From Microbacterium sp. zg-B96 (lineage in GTDB: Bacteria > Actinomycetota > Actinomycetes > Actinomycetales > Microbacteriaceae), in the NCBI RefSeq assembly GCF_030246865.1, contig NZ_CP126738.1, positions 372,001 through 436,000 on the forward strand: a stretch of 64,000 bases of DNA, read 5' to 3'. Position numbers and translations under genes: made by a program. Positions 1 to 9,826 of the stretch are shown here, piece by piece. Position 1 is the stretch's first letter; each line of letters opens with the position of its first letter. The notes below the pieces were generated by a model that was given only the letters and a program-made list of their open reading frames with translations, was not told the DNA's origin and ran no database searches.

Positions 1-2474
1 GCGAAGGCGGGCAGTGAGATCACCATGGTCAGGCCGCCGCCCGGGGTGTCCTCCGGAGTGAGGGTGCCGCCCATCCCCTCCACGAAACCCTTCGACAGTG
101 CCAGCCCCAGGCCGAGCCCGGTGGTGTTGTCGGTGTCGCCGAGACGTTGAAAGGGCACGAACACATCATCGCGCCGATCGGCGGGGATGCCCGGCCCGTG
201 GTCGACGACCCGGATCTCCACGGTGCGCGCGAACGCGCTGGTGGCGATGCGCACCTTCGTGCCCTCCGGGGCGTGGCGCAGCGCATTGGCGAGCAGGTTC
301 ACCATGACGCGCTGCAGCAGCACCGGGTCGGCATCCACCGGTGGAACGGTGTCGTCCAAGTCGAGCTCGACGAGGCGAGGATCGGTGTCGAGCTCCTCGA
401 GGGCGGGGAGGATCGTGTCGGCAGGGTCGACGGGGGCGGTCGAGATCGCCAGAACCCCCGCCTGCAGCCGGCTCACATCGAGGAGGTCGGTGACCAGTGC
501 CGCGAGGGTGGTGAGGCTCTCGTCGGCGGTCGCGACGAGCTCGTCGCGATCTTCTTCCGTCAGCGCGTTGCGGGCGGCGCGCAGGCCGCTGACCGAAGCA
601 GTCGCGGCGGCCAACGGGCGACGCAGATCGTGGCTGAGTGCCGACAGCAGCGCGGTGCGCACCCGGTCCGAGGCGGCCAGCGGTGCGATCTCGCTCGCCG
701 CCGACGCGAGCGCATCGTGTTCGAGGGCCGCTTTGAGTTGGGCGACGATGACGGCGAGCAGACGCTGTTCGGATGCCTCCAGGTCGGGGCCGTGCAGTTC
801 CAGGCGGGCCCGCTCGCCCACCGGCATGACGACGTGGTGCTCGTCCGCGAGTGGCTCGCCGCTGCGGGCGAGCACGGCTCCGTCGAGGACCAGCCGCACC
901 CCGGCGAGCCCGAAAGCCTCGCGGGTGCGCTCGACGATCGCCTGCACCGCGCCCTGCCCTCGCAGCACACTGCCGGCGATCGTCTGCAGCAGTTCGGACT
1001 CGGCGGCCGAGCGACGAGCGGCGCGGGTCTGCCTGGCCGCGCGGTCCACGACGTAGCTCACCAGGATCGCGTTGACGAGGTACAGCGCCAGCGCCAGCAG
1101 GTGCAGCGGGTCGCTGACGCTGATCGTGAACTGCGGCGCGATGAAGAAGAAGTCCAGGGTGAGGCCGGACAGCACGGCGGCGAACATGGCGGGCCAGACG
1201 CCACCGACCAGGGCCACCACGACGACCAGCAGCTGGTAGGCGAGCACGTCGCTGGTGATCGACTCCGCGCTGCGCAGCGCCACCAGCAGCCAGGTGAGCA
1301 GGGGACCGCAGATCAGCGCGAGCACGAACCCCGCGACGCGTCGTCGCATCGTCAGCGCGCCGCCCATGCGGGGAAGCGCGAACCTGCCACCGGCGGCATC
1401 GTGGTTGACGATGTGCACGTCGATGTTGCCGGCTTCCCGGATGACAGTCGCGCCGATCCCCGGACCGGTCAGCAGTGCCGACAGCCTGCTGCGGCGGCTG
1501 ACGCCGATGACCAGCTGGGTCGCGTTGACCGACTTGGCGAAGTCGACCAGCGCCGCCGGGACGTCGTCTCCCACCACCTGATGGAACGTGCCGCCGAGCG
1601 TCTCGACGAGGGCCCGCTGCTGGGCCAGCGCCGCGGGGTTCGCGCTGCGCAGTCCGTCTTGGCTGGTCACATGCACGGCGAGCAGCTCGCCGCCGGCCGA
1701 GCGGGCGGCGATGCGGGCGCCGCGGCGCAGCAGCGTCTCGCCCTCCGGCCCGCCGGTGAGGGTGACCACGACGCGTTCGCGGGCCTCCCATTTGCTGTCG
1801 ATGCCCTGTTCGGCGCGGTAGTTCTTCAGCGCCTGGTCCACCTCGTCGGCCAGCCACAGCAGCGCGAGCTCTCGCAGCGCGGTGAGGTTGCCGAGTCGGA
1901 AGTAGTTGGAAAGGGCCGCGTCGATCCGTTCGGCGGGATAGACGAGTCCCCCCGCGAGGCGATCCCGCAGCGCTTGCGGCGCGAGGTCGATCACCTCCAC
2001 CTGGTCGGCGGAGCGCAGCACGGCATCCGGGATGCTCTCGCGCTGCGGCGCACCCGTGATCTGCTCCACGACGTCGTTGAGCGACTCGATGTGCTGGATG
2101 TTGACGGTGGAGATCACGTCGATGCCGGCATCCAGCAGCTCGTCGACGTCCTGCCAGCGCTTGTCGTTGCGGGAGCCGGGGGCGTTCGTGTGCGCGAGCT
2201 CGTCCACCAGCGCGACCTGCGGGCGCCGCGCGAGGACGGCGTCGACGTCCAGCTCGGTCAGTTCCACGCCGCGGTGGGACACCGTGCGGCGGGGGAGGAT
2301 CTCCAGCCCCAGCGTCATGGCGGACGTGGCCGCGCGGCCGTGGGTTTCCACGACCGCGACGACCACGTCTTTGCCTTCGCCGACCAACCGCGTGCCCTCT
2401 TCGAGCATCGTGTAGGTCTTGCCGACGCCGGGGGCGGCGCCCAGCAGCACGCGCAGCCGCCCCCGTCCGGTCAT
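1..2474 (-). CDS. kdpD: KdpD sensor histidine kinase, C-terminus cut by window edge
   Basis: This is the membrane sensor kinase for K+ limitation, which with the response regulator KdpE controls the kdp operon. About 824 codons are visible. The N-terminal KdpD domain carries a Walker A motif GAAPGVGKT at residues 12-20. A universal-stress-like domain and a membrane segment block follow. The H-box LSHDLRRPLA gives the phospho-acceptor His near residue 615, and the HATPase G-boxes (DHGPGIP, TGLGLGLALSKG) lie close to the left edge, so only a few residues are missing. The ATG lies 3 nt after the kdpC stop, which implies translational coupling. kdpE is expected just outside the window; that is inference. 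Family assignment is secure. Confidence 0.96.
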   Translation of the reverse strand, partial: MTGRGRLRVLLGAAPGVGKTYTMLEEGTRLVGEGKDVVVAVVETHGRAATSAMTLGLEILPRRTVSHRGVELTELDVDAVLARRPQVALVDELAHTNAPGSRNDKRWQDVDELLDAGIDVISTVNIQHIESLNDVVEQITGAPQRESIPDAVLRSADQVEVIDLAPQALRDRLAGGLVYPAERIDAALSNYFRLGNLTALRELALLWLADEVDQALKNYRAEQGIDSKWEARERVVVTLTGGPEGETLLRRGARIAARSAGGELLAVHVTSQDGLRSANPAALAQQRALVETLGGTFHQVVGDDVPAALVDFAKSVNATQLVIGVSRRSRLSALLTGPGIGATVIREAGNIDVHIVNHDAAGGRFALPRMGGALTMRRRVAGFVLALICGPLLTWLLVALRSAESITSDVLAYQLLVVVVALVGGVWPAMFAAVLSGLTLDFFFIAPQFTISVSDPLHLLALALYLVNAILVSYVVDRAARQTRAARRSAAESELLQTIAGSVLRGQGAVQAIVERTREAFGLAGVRLVLDGAVLARSGEPLADEHHVVMPVGERARLELHGPDLEASEQRLLAVIVAQLKAALEHDALASAASEIAPLAASDRVRTALLSALSHDLRRPLAAATASVSGLRAARNALTEEDRDELVATADESLTTLAALVTDLLDVSRLQAGVLAISTAPVDPADTILPALEELDTDPRLVELDLDDTVPPVDADPVLLQRVMVNLLANALRHAPEGTKVRIATSAFARTVEIRVVDHGPGIPADRRDDVFVPFQRLGDTDNTTGLGLGLALSKGFVEGMGGTLTPEDTPGGGLTMVISLPAF

Positions 2475-2477
2475 GTG

Positions 2478-3092
2478 TCAGCCCTCCAGCTCGTCCAGTG
2501 CCAGATTAAGCTCCAGCACGTTCACAACCGGTTCCCCGAGGTACCCGAGTGTTCGCCCGGTGCTGTGGTCGGCGACCAGCTCCCGCACCTGCTCGGCGTC
2601 GAGGCCGCGTTCGGCGGCCACGCGGTCGATCTGGATCGCGGCGTACTCCGGGCTGATGTGGGGATCCAGGCCCGAACCAGACGCGGTGACCGCATCGGCG
2701 GGCACTTCGTCCTCGGTGACCCCGTTGAGTTCGGCCACCTGCGCCTTGCGCTCGGTGATCGCCGCGATCAGGTCGTCGTTCTCGGGGCCGAGGTTGGACC
2801 CCGACGACGCACCGCCGTCGTAGCCGTCTCCGGCTGCCGATGGGCGGGGCTGGAAGTACTCCGGCAGCGGTGCGCCGTCGGCATCCGTGAAGGGCTGGCC
2901 GATCAGCGCGGAGCCGACCGGTTCCCCGTCACCGTCCCGCACCAGGGAGCCGTTTGCCTGAGCGGGCAGGATCAGCTGCCCCACCCCGGTGATCACGAGC
3001 GTGTAGCCGATGCCGAGCATCAGGGTGAAGACCGCCATGGCGCGTCCGGCGACCCAGACGGTGCGGCCGGTCGAACGAGTCGATGTGTTCAT
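2478..3092 (-). CDS. kdpC: KdpC, accessory subunit of the K+-transporting ATPase
   Basis: KdpC is the single-span subunit that stabilises the KdpFABC complex and raises the ATP affinity of KdpB. The 204-residue product has one hydrophobic segment near residues 18-42 and a long extracytoplasmic part with the family stretch SGSGLDPHISPEYAAIQ. Its length is ordinary for the family. The ATG is preceded by GGAGGGAG about 6 nt upstream. It sits 22 nt after kdpB and 3 nt before kdpD, inside one operon. The middle section (about residues 55-95) is Gly/Asp-rich and looks like a lineage-specific linker insert. Confidence 0.95.
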   Translation of the reverse strand: MNTSTRSTGRTVWVAGRAMAVFTLMLGIGYTLVITGVGQLILPAQANGSLVRDGDGEPVGSALIGQPFTDADGAPLPEYFQPRPSAAGDGYDGGASSGSNLGPENDDLIAAITERKAQVAELNGVTEDEVPADAVTASGSGLDPHISPEYAAIQIDRVAAERGLDAEQVRELVADHSTGRTLGYLGEPVVNVLELNLALDELEG

Positions 3093-3114
3093 TGTTCGCT
3101 CCCTCCTCGGGGGC

Positions 3115-5265
3115 TCAGAAGCCGGGGATCAGGCGGACGACGAGGTCGATCAGCCAGATTCCGATGAAGGGCGCCACGACTCCGCCGACGCCGTAGATGA
3201 GCAGGTTGCGGCCCAGGGTCTTCGAGGCACCTTGGGGCCGGTAGGTCACACCGCGCAGCGCCAGCGGCACGAGAGCGACGATGACCACCGCGTTGAAGAT
3301 GATCGCCGACAGCACGGCGGATGCCGGCGAGTGCAGGCCCATGATGTTCAGTGCCGCGAGGCCGGGGAAGACCCCCATGAACATCGCCGGGATGATCGCG
3401 AAGTACTTCGCGAGGTCGTTCGCGATCGAGAAGGTGGTCAGCGCCCCTCGGGTGATGAGCAACTGCTTGCCGATGCGCACGATGTCGATGAGCTTGGTCG
3501 GGTCGGAGTCGAGGTCGACCATGTTGCCGGCCTCCTTCGCCGCCGACGTGCCGGTGTTCATCGCGACCCCGACGTCGGCCTGCGCGAGCGCGGGTGCGTC
3601 GTTGGTGCCATCGCCGGTCATCGCCACGAGGTTGCCGCCGGCCTGCTCGGCGCGGATGTAGGCGAGCTTGTCCTCGGGGGTGGCCTCGGCGAGGAAGTCG
3701 TCGACACCGGCCTCCTTCGCGATGGCCGCGGCGGTCAGCGGGTTGTCACCGGTGACCATGACGGTGCGGATGCCCATCGACCGCAGCTGGGCGAAGCGCT
3801 CGGTGAGTCCCTCCTTGACGATGTCCTTGAGGTGGACGACGCCGAGCACCTCCCCGTCGCCACTGCCGGAGCGGATGGCGACGACCAGCGGAGTGCCGCC
3901 GGAGCGGGCGATGCGCTCGGTGTGCTCGTCGAGTTCGGCGACCACGCTCGATGGCAGGCGCCGGCCCTCCGATTCCAGCCACGCCACGACCGCGGATCCG
4001 GCACCCTTTCGGATCTGGGTGCCGCCCGGCAGGTCCAGCCCCGACATGCGGGTCTGCGCGGTGAACGGCACGATGTCGCCGGTTGCCAGGCCATGGATGC
4101 TCACACCCTGCAGCGTGGCCAGGTCGACGATCGACACGCCCTCGGGGGTCGGATCCGCCAGCGACGACTGCGCCGCCGCGCGGATCAGATCCTGGTCGGC
4201 GACGCCGGTCATGCCGACGAACTCGGCGGCGCGACGGTTGCCGTAGGTGATGGTGCCGGTCTTGTCCAGCAGCAGCGTCGTGACATCGCCCGCCGCCTCG
4301 ACGGCACGGCCCGACATCGCCAGCACGTTGCGCTGCACCAGCCGGTCCATGCCCGCGATGCCGATCGCGGATAACAGGGCGCCGATGGTGGTGGGGATCA
4401 GGCACACCAGCAGCGCGATGAGCACCGTGATGCTGACGGGGGCCGCGGCATACGACGCGATCGGGTTCAGCGTCAGGGCGACCACGACGAAGATGATCGA
4501 CAGCGATGCCAGCAGGATCGACAGCGCGATCTCGTTCGGCGTCTTCTGCCGCGCCGCGCCCTCGACGAGCGCAATCATGCGGTCCACGAACGTCTCACCG
4601 GGCTTCGACGTGATCCGCACCACGATCCGGTCCGACAGCACCCGCGTGCCGCCGGTGACGGCGGAGCGGTCGCCGCCGGATTCGCGGATCACCGGAGCGG
4701 ATTCGCCGGTGATGGCCGACTCGTCGACCGAGGCGATGCCCCACACGATGTCGCCGTCGCCGGGGATGAGCTCCCCTGCCGAGACCACCACGGTGTCCCC
4801 GAGCCGGAGGTCGGCACTGGACACGTCGGTCGTGCCGGCGGCCAGCGCCGCCGGGTCATCGCTCGCGTCGTACGTGGCCACGCGGTGGGCGGTGGTGCTG
4901 GTGCGGGTCTGGCGCAGCGTCTCGGCCTGCGCCTTGCCGCGGCCCTCGGCCACGGATTCGGCGAGGTTCGCGAACAGCACCGTGAGCCACAGCCAGATGG
5001 CGATCGCCCAGGTGAACGACCACGGCACCGGCGTGCCGCCGGAGTCGGCCGGACCGCCCAGGAAGGGTTCGGCGACGGCGATCGTCGTGGTCAGCGCGGC
5101 GCCGACCCAGACGAGGAACATCACCGGGTTGCGCCACTGCCGGCGCGGATCGAGTTTGCGGAACGCGCCTGGGATGGCGGCGCCCAACTGCGCCCAGGAG
5201 AACGCGCCGCGCGTGGGGGCGGGGCGCTGCACGTGAGGTGCGGGCGAGGTGAGAGTGGTGGACAT
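3115..5265 (-). CDS. kdpB: KdpB, P-type ATPase subunit of high-affinity K+ uptake
   Basis: This is the catalytic ATP-hydrolysing subunit of KdpFABC. The 716 residues show the P-type signature DKTGT with the phosphorylated Asp at residue 334. The TGES actuator loop ([15 protein letters not shown]) lies before it, and the hinge motif [17 protein letters not shown] is present. Membrane segments are at both ends, and the N-terminus is a Pro-rich tail of about 30 residues. The start codon is 1 nt beyond the kdpA stop, so the two are tightly coupled. No key residue is missing. It should be cytoplasmic membrane-located and expressed under K+ limitation through KdpD/E. Confidence 0.98.
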   Translation of the reverse strand: MSTTLTSPAPHVQRPAPTRGAFSWAQLGAAIPGAFRKLDPRRQWRNPVMFLVWVGAALTTTIAVAEPFLGGPADSGGTPVPWSFTWAIAIWLWLTVLFANLAESVAEGRGKAQAETLRQTRTSTTAHRVATYDASDDPAALAAGTTDVSSADLRLGDTVVVSAGELIPGDGDIVWGIASVDESAITGESAPVIRESGGDRSAVTGGTRVLSDRIVVRITSKPGETFVDRMIALVEGAARQKTPNEIALSILLASLSIIFVVVALTLNPIASYAAAPVSITVLIALLVCLIPTTIGALLSAIGIAGMDRLVQRNVLAMSGRAVEAAGDVTTLLLDKTGTITYGNRRAAEFVGMTGVADQDLIRAAAQSSLADPTPEGVSIVDLATLQGVSIHGLATGDIVPFTAQTRMSGLDLPGGTQIRKGAGSAVVAWLESEGRRLPSSVVAELDEHTERIARSGGTPLVVAIRSGSGDGEVLGVVHLKDIVKEGLTERFAQLRSMGIRTVMVTGDNPLTAAAIAKEAGVDDFLAEATPEDKLAYIRAEQAGGNLVAMTGDGTNDAPALAQADVGVAMNTGTSAAKEAGNMVDLDSDPTKLIDIVRIGKQLLITRGALTTFSIANDLAKYFAIIPAMFMGVFPGLAALNIMGLHSPASAVLSAIIFNAVVIVALVPLALRGVTYRPQGASKTLGRNLLIYGVGGVVAPFIGIWLIDLVVRLIPGF

Positions 5266-5266
5266 G

Positions 5267-6940
5267 TCAGATCAGCCCTTCGGCCAGGGGGCCCAGCGTG
5301 AGAACGGGGAAGAAGGTCAGTGCGGTCAGCAGCACGGTCACCACAGCCAGCATCCCGACGAACTGCGGTCGGTGAGTGGGGAGGGTGCCGACGGTGGCGG
5401 GAACGGTGTCCTGGGCGGCGAAGGAGCCGGCCAGGGCCAGGACGAACACGATCGGCAGGAACCGGCCGAGCAGGATCGTGACCCCCAAGGCGGTGTTCAG
5501 CCAGGGGGTGTTGGCGGTGAGGCCTGCGAAGGCGGAGCCGTTGTTGTTCGCGGCGGACACGAACGCATACAGCACCTCGGACATGCCGTGCACGCCGGGG
5601 TTGTAGATCGAGACGGACTCGACCTCCTCGCGGATGCCGGGGAGGGCGAAGCTCAGCGCGGTGCCGGTGAGCACCAGGGTCGGCATCACGAGGATGTAGA
5701 GCGCCGCGAGCTTGATCTCGCGCGGTCCGATCTTCTTTCCGAGGTACTCCGGAGTGCGCCCGATCAGCAGACCCGAGACGAACACGGCGACGACCGCGAG
5801 CACCAGCAGGCCGTACAGGCCGGAGCCGACACCACCGGGGGTGACCTCGCCGAGCATCATGTTCAGCATCGGCATCATGCCGCCCAGTGCGGTGAATGAG
5901 TCGTGCATCGAGTTGACGGCACCGGTGGAGGTGGCCGTGCTGGTGGTGGCGAACAGCGTCGACCCGAGGATGCCGAAGCGCTGCTCCTTGCCCTCCATCG
6001 CGCTTCCGGCGAGCCCGGGCGCGGTGCCCTGACCGTTGGATTCGAGCACCGTGAGGATCGCGTACGACAGCGTGAACAGCACCGCCATCACCGCGAGGAT
6101 CGCGTAGCCCTGGCGATTGTCGCCGACGATCCGCCCGAACGTGCGGGGCAGCGCGAACGGGATGACGAGCATCAGCAGCACCTGGAAGAGGTTCGTCCAC
6201 GCGGTCGGGTTCTCGAACGGGTGCGCGGAGTTGGCGTTGAAGAACCCGCCGCCGTTGGTGCCCAGCAGCTTGATTGCCTCCTGGGATGCGGTGGGGCCGC
6301 CCGGGATCGTCTGCACGCCGCCGGTCAGGGTGGTGACTTCACCGAACCCGTTGAAGTTCTGGATCACCCCGCCGATCATCAGCACGATCGCCGCAGCCGC
6401 GGACAGCGGCAGCAGGATGCGCAGGATGCCGCGAGTGAGGTCGACCCAGAAGTTGCCGATCGTGCCGGACCGGCGATAGGCCAGGCCGCGCACCACGGCG
6501 ATCGCGACGGCCATGCCCACGGCCGCCGAAGTGAAGTTCTGCACCGTCAGACCCGCCATCTGCACGGAGTACCCGAGGGTCAGCTCCGGCGAGTAGGACT
6601 GCCAGTTGGTGTTGCCCACGAACGAGGCCGCGGTGTTGAACGACAGGTGCTCGCTCGCAGCGGGCAGCCCCAGCGAGTAGGGCAGCCACTGCTGAAGGCG
6701 CTGCAACCCATAGACGATGAGCAGGCCCACGGCCGAGAAGGCGAGCACCCCGCGCAGGTACGCCTGCCAGGACTGCTGCGCCCTGGCATCCACCCCGATC
6801 ACCCTGTACAGGCCGCGTTCGACCTTCCAATCCTTGCGTGAGGTGTACACCCACGCCATGTAGTCGCCCAGCGGGCGGTACAGCACGCCGAGGATGACGG
6901 CGACGGTCAGCAGGCCGAGGGCCGCATACAGCCACCCCAT
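5267..6940 (-). CDS. kdpA: KdpA, K+-channel-like subunit of the Kdp ATPase
   Basis: KdpA is the K+-binding and translocating subunit of KdpFABC, related to the Trk/Ktr channel superfamily. The 557-residue protein is hydrophobic throughout, with about ten membrane spans and the pore-loop-like stretch [20 protein letters not shown]. Length is normal. Its ATG overlaps the kdpF stop codon (ATGA), and its stop lies 1 nt before kdpB. All four transport subunits are therefore present and intact. Confidence 0.98.
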   Translation of the reverse strand: MGWLYAALGLLTVAVILGVLYRPLGDYMAWVYTSRKDWKVERGLYRVIGVDARAQQSWQAYLRGVLAFSAVGLLIVYGLQRLQQWLPYSLGLPAASEHLSFNTAASFVGNTNWQSYSPELTLGYSVQMAGLTVQNFTSAAVGMAVAIAVVRGLAYRRSGTIGNFWVDLTRGILRILLPLSAAAAIVLMIGGVIQNFNGFGEVTTLTGGVQTIPGGPTASQEAIKLLGTNGGGFFNANSAHPFENPTAWTNLFQVLLMLVIPFALPRTFGRIVGDNRQGYAILAVMAVLFTLSYAILTVLESNGQGTAPGLAGSAMEGKEQRFGILGSTLFATTSTATSTGAVNSMHDSFTALGGMMPMLNMMLGEVTPGGVGSGLYGLLVLAVVAVFVSGLLIGRTPEYLGKKIGPREIKLAALYILVMPTLVLTGTALSFALPGIREEVESVSIYNPGVHGMSEVLYAFVSAANNNGSAFAGLTANTPWLNTALGVTILLGRFLPIVFVLALAGSFAAQDTVPATVGTLPTHRPQFVGMLAVVTVLLTALTFFPVLTLGPLAEGLI

Positions 6941-7029
6941 CAGAACCGCTCCGGCTTCACGAGGGCGAGCAGAAGGTACGCGATCGCGGCCACACCGAGG
7001 GCGACAGCGAGAAGCTCGAACACGATCAC
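6940..7029 (-). CDS. kdpF: KdpF, small membrane subunit
   Basis: A 29-codon gene encodes a single hydrophobic helix ending in the KdpF-like tail [11 protein letters not shown]. KdpF stabilises the Kdp complex in the lipid bilayer. It is too short for normal ORF calling. The GTG start is chosen because it overlaps the TGA of the preceding small ORF (GTGA), and its own TGA overlaps the kdpA ATG. The size, tail and position directly before kdpA make the call solid despite the length. Confidence 0.9.
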   Translation of the reverse strand: MIVFELLAVALGVAAIAYLLLALVKPERF

Positions 7030-7109
7030 AGCTTCTCCACCGCCTTTCCCAGCAGGCCGACGGTCACGAACAGGGCGATCACGCCGAGTACGTAGACGAG
7101 GTCAAGCAC
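7026..7109 (-). CDS. Small single-span membrane ORF leading the kdp operon
   Basis: A 27-codon reading frame begins at a GTG with GGAG 7 nt upstream and ends in an overlap with the kdpF start (GTGA). The peptide starts [10 protein letters not shown] and ends LLGKAVEKL, so it is one transmembrane helix with a short charged tail. A longer frame back to position 7226 is open, but it lacks a ribosome site and would run through the promoter repeats, so I prefer the short form. It may be an extra Kdp subunit or a coupling leader peptide. I do not know a named family. Overlap on both sides suggests it is really translated. Confidence 0.6.
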   Translation of the reverse strand: MLDLVYVLGVIALFVTVGLLGKAVEKL

Positions 7110-7211
7110 GAAAAGACTCCAGTTCGCAAGGTCCGGCACACGGGTGGATGCCGCACGTCCGACGGGACGCAACTCCTGATCCAACTCCGCGCGGCCGCCG
7201 CCGAGGCCCGT

Positions 7212-7250
7212 CCTAACGGAAGCCATACGGGTGCAGGGCGAAACCTAACG
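7212..7250 (-). promoter_or_regulatory. Direct repeat in the kdp promoter region (candidate KdpE sites)
   Basis: Two exact copies of CCGTTAGG (minus strand) lie at 7243-7250 and 7212-7219. Their starts are 31 bp apart, close to three helical turns, within the 248-bp gap upstream of the kdp operon. Same-face tandem half-sites are typical of OmpR/KdpE-type regulators, so this is a candidate KdpE operator. That assignment is inference. The rest of the gap shows no other clear structure. Confidence 0.4.
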
Positions 7251-7357
7251 GCACTCCTACGCGGCCGCCGCCTGCGCCACCAGGGGGTGGACGCGCGGGG
7301 GGCGGCACACGAGACTCAGCCTCCACAGCCACGCGTCGCCAGCGGGGGAGGCCTGCC

Positions 7358-7978
7358 ATGAGGATCGAACTGCACGAGGTGAGCAAGGGACGTGACGGTC
7401 AGGCGCTGCCGCCCACGACGCTCGTCTTCGAAACCGGGCTGGCCACCTTCGCGCGGGCCGAGACCGAGCAGCGGCCCACCGTGCTGGGCCTGCTCGCCGC
7501 CGGCCGCATGCGTCCCGACTCCGGCAGCATCGAGATCGACGGGCTGGCGGATGCCGCCGACATCCGTCGCCGGGTCGCCCTGGTCGACGCGCCCGACGTC
7601 TCCGAACCCGCCCCCCGGGTGACCGTCGCCGGCGTCACCGCGGAGGAGCTCATGTTCGCCGGGCGCGCTGCCGGCCACCGTGCCGTGCGGCGCTGGCTGC
7701 GCGGGCAGGACCTGGAGCAGTTGGCGCGCCTGCCGATCGCCAACGTGCCCCCGCGGGAGCGGATCCACCTGATGACGGAACTCGCCCTGCTGCGGGCCGG
7801 GGTGGAAGGGCTCGTGGTCGTCGCCCCGGACCGCCACGGCGGTCATCCCCTGGTCTGGTGGGAGCAGGCGCAGGCGCTGGCCGCTCGCGGCTTCGCGATG
7901 CTCATGATCGCCGGCGACGCCTCGGCCACCGTGATCGGCGCCGCGCAGACAGCGGACGATGAGGAGGATCGCGCATGA
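7358..7978 (+). CDS. Degenerate ABC-transporter ATPase-like protein (partner of YhgE/Pip)
   Basis: The 206-residue product follows the layout of an ABC ATP-binding subunit (beta strand, P-loop region, then RPDSGSIEIDG, then a valine-rich strand). The nucleotide motifs are gone. The Walker A position reads ETEQRPTVLGLLAAG with no GxxGxGKS/T, the LSGGQ position reads ANVPPRERIHL, and the Walker B/D-loop reads LVVVAPDRHGG. It therefore probably cannot hydrolyse ATP. The start has a strong GGGGGAGG site 6 nt upstream. Its stop overlaps the next gene's ATG (ATGA), so the two are co-translated. A structural or regulatory role with the membrane partner is inference. Confidence 0.75.
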   Translation: MRIELHEVSKGRDGQALPPTTLVFETGLATFARAETEQRPTVLGLLAAGRMRPDSGSIEIDGLADAADIRRRVALVDAPDVSEPAPRVTVAGVTAEELMFAGRAAGHRAVRRWLRGQDLEQLARLPIANVPPRERIHLMTELALLRAGVEGLVVVAPDRHGGHPLVWWEQAQALAARGFAMLMIAGDASATVIGAAQTADDEEDRA

Positions 7979-9822
7979 AGGGTCGGTCGTTCCCGGTGCC
8001 GCATCTGAAGGTGCCGCAGATGATCGCCGCAGAGGTGCGGCGCCTGATCTCCACGAAGATGTCCGCGCTCGCGCTTTCCGCCCTCGTCATCGTGCCGATC
8101 CTCTACGGCGGGCTGTACCTCTGGGCCAATCAGGACCCCTACGCGAAGCTCTCCGACATTCCGGTCGCCCTCGTGGTCGAAGACAGCGGTGCGCCCGCCG
8201 ACGGGGACACCCCCGCCCGCAACGTCGGCGACGAGGTGGCCGACGAGCTGCTCAAGCGGGGCGACTTCAACTGGCATCGGGTCTCCAGTGAGCAGGCGCA
8301 GTCCGGCCTGCAGAACAACGAGTACGACTTCGCGATCACGCTCCCGGCGGGTTTCTCCACGGCGCTCACCTCGATCGCCGGAGACGACCCGCGTCAGGCC
8401 GAGATCATCCTCGAGACCTACGACGCGAACAGCTATCTGGCGAGCACCATCGGCTCACAGGCGGTGGAGAAGATCCGCACGGCAGTCGCGCAGGAGGTGG
8501 GCCAGGAGGCGGCATCCACCCTGCTCGATTCGATCTCCACCATCCGCGGCAAGATCGTCGAGGCAGGTCAAGGCGCCGCTGAACTGGCAACCGGCGCTGC
8601 CGAACTCGCAGGCGGCGCGGTGCAGCTGTTCGATGGGGCAGGCACCGCCGTCAACGGTGCAGCCGAGCTGGAGGCCGGCGCCGGCACTCTCGCCGACGGG
8701 GCCGCCCGGGTGGCCGGCGGCAACGCCGAGATCGCCGCGGCCGCCGACCGGGTCAGGGGGGTCGTCGACCAGCTCACCGCCGACCTGCCGCAGGCGCGGT
8801 CAGACATCGCCGCCGACCTCGGCGCGCTGGGCCTGGACCAGGCGACGATCGATGCCGTGCTGTCCAGGCTCGATGTCGTCGGCGCCGGCATCCGGGCCGG
8901 GGATCAGCGGGTGGACCAGGTCGTGGGCCAGATCGACGAGCTCTCCAGCGGCAGCGCGGAACTCGCCAGCGGCGCCGTCACGCTGCGCGACGGACTCGCG
9001 ACACTGCGCTCCGGGCTCGGCACCCTCTACGACGGCACCGGCACGCTGCGCGACGGCGCGGCGACGCTGTCGTCGGGCACCGTGCAACTGCGCGACGGGC
9101 TCGACAGCGGCGCGTCCGAGATCCCCGACAGCAGCGCGGAGCTGCGGCAGCAGCAGGCGCAGACGATCGCCGACCCGATCAAGCTCGAGACCGACGGCGT
9201 CGCCCGCGCGGCCAACTACGGCGCCGGCTTGGCTCCGTTCTTCGGAGCGCTCGCCGGCTGGATCGGCATCTACGCACTGTTCCTCATCGTCAAGCCCATC
9301 TCGCGCCGCGCCGTCACGGCGCTGCACTCGCCGGTGCGCATCACCCTCGCCGGCTGGCTGACGCCCGGGATGTTCGGCCTGGTGCAGATGAGCCTGCTGT
9401 TCCTGGTGCTGATGTTCGCGCTGGACTTCCCGATGGTCTATCCGCTGGGCACCCTCGGCATCATGATGCTCGCCTCGCTCACCTACACCGCCATCATCCT
9501 GGCGCTGAACGTCTGGTGGGGAGAGGTGGGCCAATTCTTGGGGCTGGTGATGATGGTGGTTCAGTTGGTGACCGCCGGCGGGACGTTCCCCTGGCAGACG
9601 CTGCCCGGGCCGCTCGCTTTCGTGCACAACCTGCTGCCGATGAGTTACGTCGTCGACGGCATGCGGCAGTTCATGTACGGCGGCGACTTGTCCCGCACCA
9701 TCACCGACGCCACGGTGCTCGTCAGCTGGCTGCTGGTGGGGCTCGTGCTCACCGGCATCGCCGTCGCGCGCAAGACCCGCTACCGCACCCTCGCCGATCT
9801 GGAGCCCAGCATCCTGGCGTGA
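7975..9822 (+). CDS. YhgE/Pip-family membrane protein (ABC-2-like)
   Basis: The 615-residue protein has one N-terminal membrane helix (about residues 22-42) and a large extracytoplasmic region. A run of LxxGAxxLxxG-type helical repeats spans roughly residues 195-375, and about six C-terminal membrane helices form an ABC-2-like block. This matches the YhgE/Pip family, whose members include a phage-infection protein and components tied to type VII secretion or export; the exact substrate is unknown. It overlaps the degenerate ATPase-like gene upstream. It ends 4 nt from the convergent symporter gene. Confidence 0.85.
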   Translation: MKGRSFPVPHLKVPQMIAAEVRRLISTKMSALALSALVIVPILYGGLYLWANQDPYAKLSDIPVALVVEDSGAPADGDTPARNVGDEVADELLKRGDFNWHRVSSEQAQSGLQNNEYDFAITLPAGFSTALTSIAGDDPRQAEIILETYDANSYLASTIGSQAVEKIRTAVAQEVGQEAASTLLDSISTIRGKIVEAGQGAAELATGAAELAGGAVQLFDGAGTAVNGAAELEAGAGTLADGAARVAGGNAEIAAAADRVRGVVDQLTADLPQARSDIAADLGALGLDQATIDAVLSRLDVVGAGIRAGDQRVDQVVGQIDELSSGSAELASGAVTLRDGLATLRSGLGTLYDGTGTLRDGAATLSSGTVQLRDGLDSGASEIPDSSAELRQQQAQTIADPIKLETDGVARAANYGAGLAPFFGALAGWIGIYALFLIVKPISRRAVTALHSPVRITLAGWLTPGMFGLVQMSLLFLVLMFALDFPMVYPLGTLGIMMLASLTYTAIILALNVWWGEVGQFLGLVMMVVQLVTAGGTFPWQTLPGPLAFVHNLLPMSYVVDGMRQFMYGGDLSRTITDATVLVSWLLVGLVLTGIAVARKTRYRTLADLEPSILA

Positions 9823-9826
9823 GCGG

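Noticed and set aside
147..3167. Long plus-strand open frame (1006 codons) across kdpD/kdpC
   Set aside because: It is antisense to well-recognised kdp genes, is rich in Arg/Gly/Gln/His with no domain pattern, and arises from high GC in codon third positions.
7110..7357. Riboswitch (for example c-di-AMP type) upstream of kdp
   Set aside because: I looked for a conserved riboswitch core on the minus strand and found only the CCGTTAGG repeats.
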